Positions 9,605-19,281 of a stretch of 64,000 bases of DNA are shown one piece after another (position 1 is the stretch's first letter; every line of letters starts with the position of its first letter). The translations under genes were made by a program, and so were the position numbers. The notes under the pieces were generated by a model, which saw only the letters and a program-made list of their open reading frames with translations, had not been told where the DNA came from and did not search any database. The stretch comes from JBAXEO01 sp963789515. GTDB taxonomy: Bacteria > Actinomycetota > Coriobacteriia > Anaerosomatales > JAAXUF01. Location of the stretch: NCBI GenBank assembly GCA_963789515.1, contig CAWBKW010000002.1, forward strand, positions 558,001 through 622,000, read 5' to 3'.

Positions 9605-10606
9605 CTATGAGCTCGGAACGTCCGGGTTCGCGGGCGGTGCAGGCGGAGCTGCCGGAGGCGCCGGGGGAGCTGCGGGAGGCTCATACGGCGCTGCAGGAGC
9701 CGGAGGGGCCATCGGCGCCGCAGGAGGAGCGACAGGGGCCGCAGGAGGAGCAGGAGGCGTGTACGCGGGGGGAGCTGACGGGGCCTCGGGCGGCGCTGCC
9801 GGAGCGACCGGGGCTGCCGGTGGTGCAGGCGGGGCCACAGGGGGAGCGGGCGGTGCATACGCCGGGGGCGTTGGGGCCGCAGGAGGGGCGTAGGCGCCTG
9901 CGGGCGGTATGTAGCCCGGCACTCCGACGGGCGCGGCCACCTGCTGGATGCCATAGGACCTCGCGGCCCACTGACCGAAGATGTGCCCGGTGATCATGAT
10001 GCTGAGGTAGTACACGGCGGGAACGAGGATGGAGCCGATGAAGGTCGCCCCCAAGATGCTGACGGCGAGGCCGGCGGCGAAGGAGACCACGATCGCCCAC
10101 AGCCATGCCGCCCAGTAGCCGGATCCGTCTCGCACGCGAGCGAGGATCTCGGAGAACTGGAAGAACGCGCCGAACTCGCCCTTGATCGCGTAGTTGACGG
10201 TTGCGGCGTAGAACACGATCGCCACGGCGATGGAGTAGACGATGGCGAAGAGCCAGAAGAGGCACATGCCGCCGGCCGCCAGTCCCCCGAGCCCGTTGCT
10301 GTCCGAGGCGGCCGCGATGACCACAGGGATGGCGAAGATGAATCCGAGGACGATCACCGGCAGGAAGTAGATGAAGCCGGCGACGAGCAGCAGGAAGCCT
10401 TTGACCCACTTGGCTCCGAAATCGCTCCAGTCCGGCAGGTCCTCGCGGCCCTCAGAGACACCCTTGATGTACTCGAGCTGGGCACCGTACACTGCGGGGC
10501 TGGTGACGCCGAGAAGCATCCAGAGCCAGCCCAAAAGGGTCTTCTTGACCCAATCGGTGTCGGCGAACGGAGCTTTGAACGCTCGCCCCAAGTCGATCTT
10601 GTCCAT
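9605..10606 (-). CDS. DUF4013-type membrane protein with Pro/Ala-rich C-terminus
   Basis: A 333-residue membrane protein. The N-terminus (DLGRAFKAPFADTDWVKKTLLG) and five or six hydrophobic helices over residues 30-225 fit the DUF4013 family, whose function is unknown. The last 100 residues are low-complexity Pro-Ala-Tyr repeats of the PPAPPAAP kind, probably a disordered surface or cytoplasmic tail. The start ATG is preceded by AGGAGG at a good distance; an upstream in-frame ATG would add 37 poorly supported residues. It is convergent to ftsZ and divergent from pgeF, and stands alone. The frame is intact. Confidence 0.75.
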   Translation of the reverse strand: MDKIDLGRAFKAPFADTDWVKKTLLGWLWMLLGVTSPAVYGAQLEYIKGVSEGREDLPDWSDFGAKWVKGFLLLVAGFIYFLPVIVLGFIFAIPVVIAAASDSNGLGGLAAGGMCLFWLFAIVYSIAVAIVFYAATVNYAIKGEFGAFFQFSEILARVRDGSGYWAAWLWAIVVSFAAGLAVSILGATFIGSILVPAVYYLSIMITGHIFGQWAARSYGIQQVAAPVGVPGYIPPAGAYAPPAAPTPPAYAPPAPPVAPPAPPAAPVAPAAPPEAPSAPPAYTPPAPPAAPVAPPAAPMAPPAPAAPYEPPAAPPAPPAAPPAPPANPDVPSS

Positions 10607-10766
10607 TGCGTCCCCTCCTGAGTCGATGTGTCCGTGACGGGCACTTTCGCATTGGATACCCTGAGAACGCAGGCACCAACTGCTGTCCCATATATTCCCT
10701 AACTGCCGGAGGCGCACGCGTGGATTCCTGCACTTTCTCTGCGCGACGTCGGATTCGCCTCATCCG

Positions 10767-11540
10767 GTGAGTGTCTGGGCCGATGAGTCGCTTGAGCGGG
10801 ATTCGGGCGTCGTCGTCGCGTTCTCCGAGCGAGGGGCGGCGTCAGCGACGCTCCGTTCGATGGTCTCAACCTGGCTGCGCACGTCGGCGACGACCCGGCG
10901 GCGGTCGACGAGAACCGGAGCAGGCTGCTCGCGCGCTCTGGGGCTGGCGGCATGGCGGGATCGTCTGACGATGGCGGAGCAGGTCCACGGCGACCGGATC
11001 GCGCTCGTCGACGCCGGGAGCGCCGGGTCGGGGGCGTTCGCCGCTCGGCGCGATGCCGCCGCTTGCAGGTACCGATGCGCGTCATGACCGTCGAGCCCGG
11101 GGTGCCGCTGCTGCTGTGCTTCGCGGACTGCGTCCCGGTCATCCTGGTGGCGCCCGGTCCTGCCGTCGCGGTCGTGCACGCCGGCTGGCGCGGCGCGCTC
11201 GGATCGCTCCCGGGGAGGACCGTTTCCGAGCTGGCTTCACTCGCCGGGTGTGAGGCCTCGTGAGGTCACCGCCTACATCGGTGCGCACATCCGCGCGTGC
11301 CACTATCAGGTCGAGTCCCGAAATCATGTCGCAATTCGTTAACACCTTTGGTACTCTTGCGCGGGCCGTCATCGGGGGGACTCGACCTCGACGCCGTAGT
11401 GTCCGCCAGCCTTGACCGTGCAGGAGTCGCGCCGTGCAACATCGCTCGTCTCGGGACGTGCACCGCCGAGACCACCGACCGGTTCTTCTCGTACCGCGCC
11501 GAGGACGGGCGGACGGGACGGCACTCGGCGCTCGCGTGCA
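10767..11540 (+). CDS. pgeF: PgeF/YfiH-family polyphenol oxidase / peptidoglycan editing factor (many frameshifts)
   Basis: Member of the laccase-domain YfiH/PgeF family, reported to edit peptidoglycan precursors or act on purine nucleosides, and usually found right after ftsZ. Recognisable pieces in order are GLNLAAHVGDDPAAVDENR, QVHGDRIALVD, LCFADCVPVILVAPGP, AVVHAGWRGALGS, YIGAHIRACHYQV and LGTCTAETTDRFFSYR, which hold the His/Cys zinc ligands. The N-terminal start is uncertain. At least seven single-base insertions between 10820 and 11540 break it. If the C at 11539 is an extra base, the gene ends in a TGA that overlaps the pstS GTG. Confidence 0.75.
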
Positions 11541-12391
11541 TCGTCCCGCGCGTCCTAGTCGCGCTCGCACTCGCGCTGACCTTGCTGCTTGCTCCGACGT
11601 TCGGTTGTGCCGGCGAACTCGCGCGGTGCCGAGCAGCTCAACGTCAGCGGATCGACCACCCTCCTTCCCATCGCCGAGCAGTCCGGGGAGTCCTTCCACG
11701 AGCTCAACCCCGACGTCGCGGTGCTGGTCTCGGGACTGGGTTCGTCGGCGGGCATCGAGGCAGTCTCGGCCGGAACCGCCGACATCGGGACCTCCTCGCG
11801 CGACCTCAAGGACGAAGAGAAGCGACCTCGGTCTGGTCGACACGCCCGTCGCCTACGACGGGATCGCGGTGATCGTCAGTCCTGAGAACCGGGTCGACAA
11901 CCTCACGATGGACCAGCTCCAGGGCATCTTCGCCGGGCAAGATCGTCAACTGGAGCGAGGTCGGCGGCGCCGACCGACGGATCGACCTGGTGAACCGCGA
12001 CGAGGCCTCTGGCACCCGCGAGGCTTTCAAGAAGATCGTGATGGGGGACGTGCCGTTCGACCCGGCAGCGGCGGTGCTTCCGGGCACGGGGCAGGTACGT
12101 GACGTCGTCGCGCGCGCTCCCGGCGCCATCGGCTACATCTCGCTCGGCTTCGTGGAGCCCCGATTCACCAACGTGCGCGTCAAGGCGCTCTCGATCGATG
12201 GCGTGGCTCCCAGCGAGGAGAGCGTCGCCAGCGGAACCTACCCGATCGGACGGACCCTGCACTTCTTCACCAAGGGCGAGCCGGAGGGCTCGGCCAAGCT
12301 CTACGTCGAGTTCGTTCTCTCCAACGAGGTCCAGAAGGGCGTCGTCGTCGACGCAGGCTTCATCCCCATCGCCGAGGGGGGGTCCAGATGA
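11536..12391 (+). CDS. pstS: PstS, phosphate-binding lipoprotein (several frameshifts)
   Basis: Substrate-binding protein of the high-affinity phosphate ABC importer. The N-terminus is hydrophobic (LVALALALTLLLAPTFGCAG) with a lipobox-like Cys, so it should be a membrane-anchored lipoprotein. Mature motifs include LNVSGSTTLLPIAEQSGESF, SGLGSSAGIEAVSAGTADIG and NRDEASGTREAF. Extra bases at about 11539, 11619, 11821 and 11938 interrupt the frame; corrected length is 283 residues. The proposed GTG start overlaps the pgeF stop, and the stop overlaps the pstC ATG (ATGA). I see no Pho box, but the start region is inside pgeF. Confidence 0.88.
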
Positions 12392-13290
12392 GCCAGGGCG
12401 CCCCCAAGGCAACCAAGAAGCCTCCAGCTCGTGTCGAGGTCTACCTACGTCAAGGAGTGGCTCCTGCAGGCGCTGTTCTTCGTGTGCGCGTTCGCGTTCG
12501 TGCTGGCCGTCGCCCTGATCTTCATCTTCGTCGGCTGGAAGGCGCTGGCCGATCTTCACCGACTACGGGTTCTGGAAGTTCATCACCGGCACCGTGTGGT
12601 CGGCGTCGACAAAGGACTTCGGGATCCTCCCGCTCATCGCCGGCACCGTTCTGGTCACGCTCGGCGCCCTTGCGCTGGGCACGCCGCTCGCGGTCGGCAC
12701 GGCGGTGTTCCTCTCCGACGTGGCGTCGCCGCAGCGTGCGCGCGTTCGTCCGGCCGGCGGTCGAGCTGCTGGCCGGTATCCCGTCGATCGTCTACGGCTT
12801 CTTCGGCATCATCCTGCTTCGCGCGATCGTCGCCGAGTTCACCGGCACGCTGGGATTCGGCGCCTTCACCGCGTGGATCGTGCTCGCCATCATGATCGTG
12901 CCGACCATCGCGGCGCTCTCCGAGGACGCCCTTCGCTCGATTCCCGAAGGAATCCGCGAGGCGTCCTATGCGATGGGCGCGACGCAGTGGCAGACGATCT
13001 ACAAGGTCGTCGTCCCGGCCGCCAAGATCGGCATCATCGACGCGATCATCCTGGGGATGGGACGCGCGATCGGGGAGACGATGGCGGTGCTGATGGTCGT
13101 CGGCAACGCACCGGTCTTCCCGAAGGGCATCTTCGCGCCGCTCTCCACGATGACGACCCAGATCGTCATGGACATGCCCTACGCCGTGGGCCTGCATCGT
13201 ACCGCGCTGTTCGCCATGGCCGCGATGCTGTTCGTCTTCTCGATGCTCCTCGTGGCAAGTGTCCGCCTCTTGTCGAGGTTGAAGGATTAG
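12388..13290 (+). CDS. pstC: PstC, phosphate ABC transporter permease (three frameshifts)
   Basis: Inner-membrane permease of the Pst system. Six hydrophobic segments are visible, and the cytoplasmic EAA loop reads EGIREASYAMGATQWQTIYK, followed by GRAIGETMAVLMVVGN, both typical of PstC. Extra bases at about 12430, 12547 and 12731 split the frame; together they restore a 299-residue protein. The start overlaps the pstS stop, and pstA follows two bases after the stop. Confidence 0.92.
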   Translation: MSQGAPKATKKPPARVEVYLRQGVAPAGAVLRVRVRVRAGRRPDLHLRRLEGAGRSSPTTGSGSSSPAPCGRRRQRTSGSSRSSPAPFWSRSAPLRWARRSRSARRCSSPTWRRRSVRAFVRPAVELLAGIPSIVYGFFGIILLRAIVAEFTGTLGFGAFTAWIVLAIMIVPTIAALSEDALRSIPEGIREASYAMGATQWQTIYKVVVPAAKIGIIDAIILGMGRAIGETMAVLMVVGNAPVFPKGIFAPLSTMTTQIVMDMPYAVGLHRTALFAMAAMLFVFSMLLVASVRLLSRLKD

Positions 13291-13292
13291 CC

Positions 13293-14121
13293 GTGAACAG
13301 GACGCTCACCAACAGGATCGCTATCGGCGTGCTGTGGGGCGCAGCGCTGCTCACGGTCGCGGTTCTCGGCGCGTTGCTGCTCTACGTGTTCGTCAACGGC
13401 ATCCGCGCGATATCTCCCGAGTTCATCTTCACGTGGCCGCGCGGGGTCAACGCCGAGGGCGGCATCTGGCCGACGATCGTTGCGACGGTCTACGTCACGG
13501 CGCTCGCGATGCTCATCTCCACTCCGGTATCGGTGCTCGCCGCCGTCTATCTGGCCGAGTACGCCCATCAAGGGCGCACCGTCAGTACGATCCGTTTCGC
13601 AGCCGACTCGCTCGCCAGCGTGCCTTCCATCGTCATGGGCCTGTTCGGCTTCGCCCTGTTCGTCGAGGCGATGGGACTCGGGCTTTCGATGATCTCGGCG
13701 GCGCTGGCGCTCTCGCTGCTCATGCTGCCGATCATCATGCGTGCCACCGAGGAGGCCATCCGGGCGGTGCCCAAGTACATGCGTTGGGGGGCGTACGGGC
13801 TCGGCGCGACCAAGTGGCAGGTCGTCCGTCGCACCGTGCTGCCGGCGGCCGCGCCCCGCATCATCACCGGACATCGTGCTGGCGATGGGCCGCGCGGTCG
13901 GGTGAGACGGCGGTGGTCCTCTACACGATGGGCCAGGCGGTCAACCTGCCGATCACCCCGCTGGATGTCGGGCCGGCCGATGACCGTGCACCTGTACCTG
14001 CTCGCCGTCGAAGGCATCAACCTGCCCGCCGCCTTCGGGACCGCGCTGCTCCTCATCGTGATGATCCTCGGCTTCAACCTGAGCGCCCGTTGGATCCTCG
14101 CGTCGTTATCGGAAGGTGTGA
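13293..14121 (+). CDS. pstA: PstA, phosphate ABC transporter permease (four frameshifts)
   Basis: Second membrane permease of the Pst importer. It has six hydrophobic segments, the motif SVPSIVMGLFGFALF, and the EAA-type loop YMRWGAYGLGATKWQVVR followed by GRAVGETAVVLYTMG. Extra bases near 13866, 13904, 13971 and 14104 disrupt the 3' third; with all four removed the protein ends at the TGA at 14119-14121 and is 274 residues long. That stop lies three bases before the pstB ATG. Confidence 0.9.
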
Positions 14122-14124
14122 CGC

Positions 14125-14942
14125 ATGTCCGTCCAGCTCAACACGCAGTCCGCTCCCTTCGAGGCGGGACCGGCGAAGGTCGACGTCAAGAACCTGAGCT
14201 TCTGGTACGGGGACTTCAACGCGCTGACCGGCATCACGGTCGACATCCGCTCCAAGGCGACCACGGCGTTCATCGGCCCGTCGGGGTGCGGCAAGTCGAC
14301 GTTCCTGCGCTGCATCAACCGGATGAACGACCTGATCCCGGGCACCCGCGTCGAGGGCACGATGCGCATCGACGGCGCCGACATCTACGGCCAGGGGGTC
14401 GATCCCGTCGACCTGCGGCGCCGCGTCGGGATGATCTTCCAGCAGCCCAACCCGTTCCCGCAGTCGATCTACGACAACGTGGCCTACGGGCCGCGGCTCC
14501 AGGGCTCGATCAAGAAGTCCGAACTCGACGAGATCGTCGAGGACTCGCTCAAGCGCGCGAACCTCTGGAAAGAGGTCAAGGACATCCTCGGGCAAGAACG
14601 GTCTTGCGCTCTCGGGCGGCCAGCAGCAGCGGCTGTGCATCGCGCGCGTGCTGGCGGTGCAGCCGGAGGTGCTGCTGATGGACGAGCCCTGCTCGGCGAT
14701 CGACCCGACGAGCGTCCAGAAGATCGAGGACCTCATGGCCGAGCTCAAGGACACGGTCACGATCGTCATCGTCACGCACAACATGCAGCAGGCGGCCCGC
14801 GTGAGCGACTTCACGGCGTTCTTCCTGCAGGAGGTCGCGGGCGAGCCGGCGGTGCATGGTCGAGTTCGGCCGCACGAACGAGCTGTTCACGAGCCCGGGC
14901 GACCAGCGCACCGAGGACTACATCACCGGGCGATTCGGCTAG
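14125..14942 (+). CDS. pstB: PstB, phosphate ABC transporter ATPase (two frameshifts)
   Basis: Cytoplasmic ATPase of the phosphate importer. Walker A is GPSGCGKSTFLRC, the Q-loop region is MIFQQPNPFPQSIYDNV, the signature is LSGGQQQRLCIARVL and Walker B is VLLMDEPCSAIDPTS, followed by the switch histidine in VTHNMQQA. Extra bases at about 14594 (before the signature) and 14860 shift the frame; corrected, the protein is 271 residues and ends TGRFG. It is followed by phoU after 127 bases. Confidence 0.95.
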
Positions 14943-15069
14943 GCGTCGGCGCGGACATCCCGGTCGTCGAACACGGCAACCTGATGTAACAAACTCGCTG
15001 CAGCGGCCCTCGTCGTGGCGACTATACTGAGATACCGAACGAGTTCGAGGCGTCAAGGGAGCGGCAAGC

Positions 15070-15756
15070 ATGCGCGAACAGTACCGGCAGGAACTCAAGG
15101 ACATCCACGGCGAGGTCGTCGACATCCTCTCGACCGTCACCGTCAACACTCGGGACGCGGTCACCTCGCTCATCACCGGGGACGTGGACTTGGCCGACAA
15201 GGTCATCGCTCGCGACGACGAGATGGACGCGCGCTGCATCGGGGTCGAGGAGCGCGTGCTCGAGACCATCGCCACGCAGTTCCCTGTCGCTCGCGACCTG
15301 CGCCTGCTGCAGTCACTCGCGTACATGGCGATCCACCTGGAGCGCATGGCCGATCTCTCGGTCAACATCGCGAAGGCCGCCAAGCGCACGGCCGACCGCA
15401 AGGGGCCGCAGACCCTGTACGACCTCATCCAGGCGCAGGGCAACCTGGTGTATCGCGTCCTCGACGCGACGCGCGAGGCGCTGGACAACCGCGACCTCGA
15501 CCTGGCGCGCAAGCTCCCCGAGCTCGACGAGCCGATCGACCACCTCTACAAGCAGTTCTTCCGCGAGCTCGGGCGGTTGCACGACGAGGACGACATCGAG
15601 TGGGCGTCGTCGATGGTGCTGGCCAGCCGCTATCTCGAGCGGATCGCCGACAACGCAGTCGACATCGGCGAGCGCATCGCCTACCTCATCACGGGCGAGC
15701 GCGAGTCTGCTCGCGGCGGACGCGGCGGCCGATCCGGCCGCGGAGTAGGCACGTGA
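15070..15756 (+). CDS. phoU: PhoU, phosphate signalling regulator
   Basis: Cytoplasmic protein of 228 residues made of two three-helix PhoU repeats. The repeats carry the metal-binding type E/D-rich helices, for example DEMDARCIGVEERVLE and SLAYMAIHLERMADLSVNIA in the first half and ASRYLERIADNAVDIGERIA in the second. PhoU links the Pst transporter to phosphate control. The 127-base gap from pstB contains TATACT at 15023-15028, a possible -10 without a convincing -35. The stop overlaps the yggS GTG (GTGA). The frame is intact. Confidence 0.96.
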   Translation: MREQYRQELKDIHGEVVDILSTVTVNTRDAVTSLITGDVDLADKVIARDDEMDARCIGVEERVLETIATQFPVARDLRLLQSLAYMAIHLERMADLSVNIAKAAKRTADRKGPQTLYDLIQAQGNLVYRVLDATREALDNRDLDLARKLPELDEPIDHLYKQFFRELGRLHDEDDIEWASSMVLASRYLERIADNAVDIGERIAYLITGERESARGGRGGRSGRGVGT

Positions 15757-16431
15757 CACCCATCGCTTCGCGGTACGAGGCGGTCCGGCGGCAGGTACCC
15801 GACGCCGCCGACGTGTCAGGGCGCGGTCCCGACGAGGTCACGATCGTCGTCGTGACCAAGACGGTGGGCATCGCCGAGATCCGCATGGCCATGGATGCCG
15901 GCGCGCGCGACTTCGGCGAGAACCGCGTCCAGGAGTTCCTGGGCAAGTACGGGCTGTTTCCCGATGTCGACTGGCACTTCATCGGGTCGCTGCAGACCAA
16001 CAAGGTCAAGGACGTCGTCGGCCGGGCGTGCCTGATCCACTCGGTCGACTCGCGTGCACCTGCTCGCCGAGATCGGCAAGCGCGCCGCGCAGGCGGGAGT
16101 GGTCCAGCCGGTCCTCCTGCAGGTCAACGTCTCCGGCGAGGGCTCGAAGCACGGCTTCGCGTGTGACGACGTTCGCGAGGCGCTCGTCGAGGCCTCCCGC
16201 CTGCCGAGCGTGGCGGTTCGGGGGCTGATGACGATGGCGCCGTTCGGCCGCCCCGAGGATGCGCGCTGGGTGTTTCGGGAGCTTCGGGAGCTGCGCGACT
16301 CGCTCAGGGAGATGCCGCTGAATGGTGTAGAGTTAACCGAGCTCTCGATGGGCATGAGCAACGACTTCCGAGTGGCCGTCGAGGAGGGCGCGACCATCGT
16401 GCGGGTCGGTGGCGCCATCTTCGGAAAGTAG
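15753..16431 (+). CDS. yggS: YggS/PLPBP, pyridoxal-phosphate homeostasis protein (one frameshift)
   Basis: PLP-binding protein of the alanine-racemase-like barrel fold, involved in vitamin B6 and amino-acid homeostasis and commonly located beside sepF in Gram-positive bacteria. The PLP lysine lies in VVVTKTVGIAEI; other signatures are FGENRVQEFLGK, WHFIGSLQTNKVKDVV and LSMGMSNDFRVAVEEGAT. One extra C at about 16053 (TCG+C, both serine) breaks the frame; the corrected protein has 225 residues. The GTG start overlaps phoU. Confidence 0.93.
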
Positions 16432-16458
16432 CGTCCCTTTAGACCAGAGGAGATGGCT

Positions 16459-17029
16459 GTGGGTCTGTGGCACCGGATGAAGGTCCGACTCGGTCTGGAA
16501 GACGACTGGGACGACGAGTACTACGACGACGAGGATGACGAGTACGCCGACGACGGCCACGACACCGGCTCGGCGTCCGACTCCCGTCGCGATGCCGCAC
16601 CCTATCAGTCCCCGTACGGCTCGGGAGCCCATCCGGGCGCCGTCAAGCGTCTCGACCGCGGACCCGACCTCGACCGGGCGCGCAGGCGGTTCCTCCTCGG
16701 CGCTCCGGAGCGTGCCTACGGGCGGCGCGTCGGTCACACCGGTCTCGGCGAACATGAAGATGCACATCGTCGAGCCCAAGAGCTTCACCGAGGCGCAGGG
16801 CATCGCCGACAAGTTCAAGCAGGGCACGCCCGTCATCATGAACATGGCCTCGACCCCGCCCGACCTCGCCAAGCGCCTGCTCGACTTCGCATCAGGGCTC
16901 ACCTACGGGCTGGATGGCGGCCTTCAGAAGGTGTCGGACAAGGTGTTCATGCTCACTCCGCACAACGTCGACGTCTCCGACGCGGATCGTCGCCGCCTGC
17001 GCGACACCGGCCTGTTCAGCCAGCAGTAG
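16459..17029 (+). CDS. sepF: SepF, FtsZ membrane anchor (one frameshift)
   Basis: Cytoplasmic division protein that binds FtsZ tails and the membrane. It has a short N-terminal amphipathic segment (GLWHRMKVRLGL), a very acidic low-complexity linker, and the C-terminal SepF core with VEPKSFTEAQGIADKF, PVIMNMASTPPDLAKRLLDF and YGLDGGLQKVSDKVFMLTP. I choose the GTG at 16459 because GAGGAG directly abuts the ATG at 16453 but lies six bases from the GTG. One extra base in the linker, around 16670-16690, shifts the frame; corrected length is about 189 residues. Confidence 0.92.
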
Positions 17030-17048
17030 CAGGCCCGAGGACGTGCAC

Positions 17049-17872
17049 ATGAGAGACGGATTCAGGTTCGAAGGCACGATGACCGTCGTCGGCGGCGGCC
17101 GCATGGGCGAGGCGATCGTCGGAGGGCTCCTGAAGTCCGGCGTCGTCTCGGCGAGCGCGATCACGATCGCCGAGCCTGACGCGCAGCGACGGGAGACGCT
17201 GAGCGCGTCGCTCGGCGTGCGGTGCGTCGCCGGCGCCGAGCAGGCGCTTCCGGCCGACGTCGCGCTGATCGCGGTGAAGCCGCAGGTCGCCGAAGCCGTT
17301 CTGTCGCGGGCTCTCGTCGGCGCTTGCCGACGCGCTGGTCGTCTCGATCGTGGCCGGCTTCTCGTGCGCACACCTCGAGTCGCTGCTTCCCGTCGGTACC
17401 GCGGTCGTGCGCGTCATGCCGAACACCCCCGCGCATGGTCGGCGAGGGCATGGCCGTCATCAGCGGCGGCAACGAGGCCACCGCCGAGCAGGTCGATCTG
17501 GTTCGCGCGCTGTTCGCGCACGGTCGGACGGGCGATCATCGTCGCCGAGCAACTACCAGAACGCCGCGACCGCCATCTCGGGCTCGGGCCCCGCGTACTT
17601 CGCGCTCGTGGTCGACGCGCTGGCACGCGCCGGCGTTCGCCAGGGGCTCTCGCGTGAGGTCGCTCAGGTGCTCGCGATCCAGACGATGCGCGGCACCGCG
17701 GCCCTGCTCGACGAGACCGGCCAGCATCCCGAGGCGCTCGTCGACGGCGTGGCGAGTCCGGGCGGCACGACGATCGCGGCGATCGAGAGCGCTCGAGGCC
17801 GGCGGGTTGCGTTCCGCGTTCGCCGATGCGGTGGCCGCGAACGTGAAGCGCGCCGAGGAGCTTGGCTCGTGA
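17049..17872 (+). CDS. proC: ProC, pyrroline-5-carboxylate reductase (five frameshifts)
   Basis: Cytoplasmic NAD(P)H-dependent enzyme for the last step of proline synthesis. The dinucleotide loop is VVGGGRMGEAIVGGLL, then VRVMPNTP, SGSGPAYFALVVDALARAG, VLAIQTMRGTAALL and SPGGTTIAAIE, the standard ProC motif series. Extra bases near 17312, 17435, 17525, 17550 and 17789 break it, and their removal gives 272 residues. An ATG at 17079 is another possible start. The stop overlaps the GTG of yggT. Confidence 0.92.
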
Positions 17873-18126
17873 GCGGTATCGGCGGCATCTTGTATACCGT
17901 CGGGCGGTTCTACGGATTCCTCATCATCGTGTACGTCCTGATGTCATGGCTGCCCAAACAGAGCGGAATCGTCGCCGACGTCTATCGGGTGCTCGGCAGC
18001 CTCGTCGAACCCTACCTCAGCGTCTTCCGCCGGTTCATCCCGCCCATGGGCGGCATGGACTTCTCGCCCATCGTCGCGATCATCGTCCTGCAACTGCTCA
18101 TCGGTTCGTTGGCGAGACTGCGCTGA
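17869..18126 (+). CDS. yggT: YggT/YlmG family membrane protein
   Basis: An 85-residue protein with two hydrophobic helices and the conserved YggT segment VEPYLSVFRRFIPPMGGMDFS between them. YggT/YlmG proteins sit in division clusters of Gram-positives and cyanobacteria and are linked to division or membrane organisation, with no defined biochemical role. The start overlaps proC (GTGA). The frame is intact. Confidence 0.9.
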   Translation: MSGIGGILYTVGRFYGFLIIVYVLMSWLPKQSGIVADVYRVLGSLVEPYLSVFRRFIPPMGGMDFSPIVAIIVLQLLIGSLARLR

Positions 18127-18192
18127 GCGCCGTCATCAGGTAGCATCTCGTTGTAAGCACGGTCGATCGTTCTACCAAGGAAGGGACCACCG

Positions 18193-18998
18193 ATGAAGCT
18201 CACTCCTCTGGACATCCACCACAAGGAGTTCAGTCACTCACTGCGCGGCTACAACGAGGAGCAGGTCGACCAGTTCCTCGATGAGGTCGCCGACGAGTTC
18301 GAGCGCCTCTTCAAGGAGAACATCGACCAGGCCGAGAAGCTCGAGGCCGCCAACGAGCGAGTTCGCAGCTACCAGGCGATGGAGGCCACGCTCAACAACA
18401 CGATGGTCGCCGCGCAGCAGTCGGCGGAGGCGATCGTCGCCAGGGCAGGCGACGGAGTCCGACACCATGCTCCGCGACGCTGAGCTCAAGTCAAAGGAAC
18501 TGATCCACAACGCGCTGCAGAAGCGCCAGGCGGTCGCCAACGAGCTCGTTCGCATCAAGCAGGCCGAGGAGGAGTTCCGCGCCCGCTACCGTGCGCTGCT
18601 CGAGGCGCAGATGAGCACCATCAGCGAGGTCGGCCTGCCTGACGACGTCAACATCCTGCTCGGCGAGACCGGCGACGGGGTCGTGAGCGCCGTCGACGTG
18701 CGGCAGTGCAGAGGCACCGGTCGAGGTCGAGTGGATGACGCCCGACCTCGCACAAGCCCCCGTGGAGTTGCAGGAGACGACGCTACTCGAGCCGGTCGAG
18801 CCCCAGGTCACGTGGGAGGCCCCGGTCGCCGAGCCGCCTGCGTCGGGATTCGTCCAGAGCGTCACGCTCGGCGAGGTCGGAGAGCCCGACATCCCGAGCG
18901 GGCCGGTCGAGCTCATCGATCCGGACGAGTTCGCGCTTCCCGGTTTCGGAGCGTTCGGCGAGCGTGACGCCGATTCTGACATCGAGGAGATCGACTAG
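18193..18998 (+). CDS. divIVA: DivIVA/Wag31-family polar scaffold protein (two frameshifts)
   Basis: Coiled-coil protein that marks poles and septa. The N-terminal membrane-binding region LTPLDIHHKEFSHSLRGYN followed by EEQVDQFLDEVADEFERL is diagnostic. It is followed by a long coiled coil over residues 30-145, then an acidic Pro/Glu-rich C-terminal tail. Extra bases at about 18449 and 18712 shift the frame; corrected length is 267 residues. It follows yggT after 66 bases and precedes yggU by four. Confidence 0.93.
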
Positions 18999-19002
18999 CC
19001 GC

Positions 19003-19281
19003 ATGGCGGACCTGGCGGTTCACGTCACCCCCCGAAGCGGGCGTGACGAGGTCTGCGGCTGGCGAGGTACCGAACTCGCCGTGCGGGTCACCGTCGCTCC
19101 CGAGGGCGGCAAGGCCAACGCCGCCGTGTGCGCCGTGGTGGCCAAGACGCTCGGCATCGCGAAGTCGTCGGTACGGGTGGTTCGAGGCGAGACGTCGCGG
19201 CACAAGACGCTTCGGATCGACGGCGTCGATGCCGAGGGACTGCTCGAGGCGTTCGGTGAACCGGATCAGCCGCTGTTCTGA
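19003..19281 (+). CDS. yggU: YggU/DUF167 family protein
   Basis: A 92-residue member of the DUF167 (YggU) family, function unknown. It shows VHVTPRSGRDEVCGW, the conserved VTVAPEGGKANAAVCAVVAK and VRVVRGETSRHKTLRIDG. Such genes often lie beside yggT and proC. The frame is intact. It converges on the decayed membrane gene on the other strand, overlapping its 3' end by 16 bases. Confidence 0.9.
   Translation: MADLAVHVTPRSGRDEVCGWRGTELAVRVTVAPEGGKANAAVCAVVAKTLGIAKSSVRVVRGETSRHKTLRIDGVDAEGLLEAFGEPDQPLF

Noticed and set aside
9549..9893. Plus-strand Gly/Ala-rich frame
   Set aside because: It is the complement of the Pro/Ala-rich tail of the DUF4013 gene; composition alone explains it.
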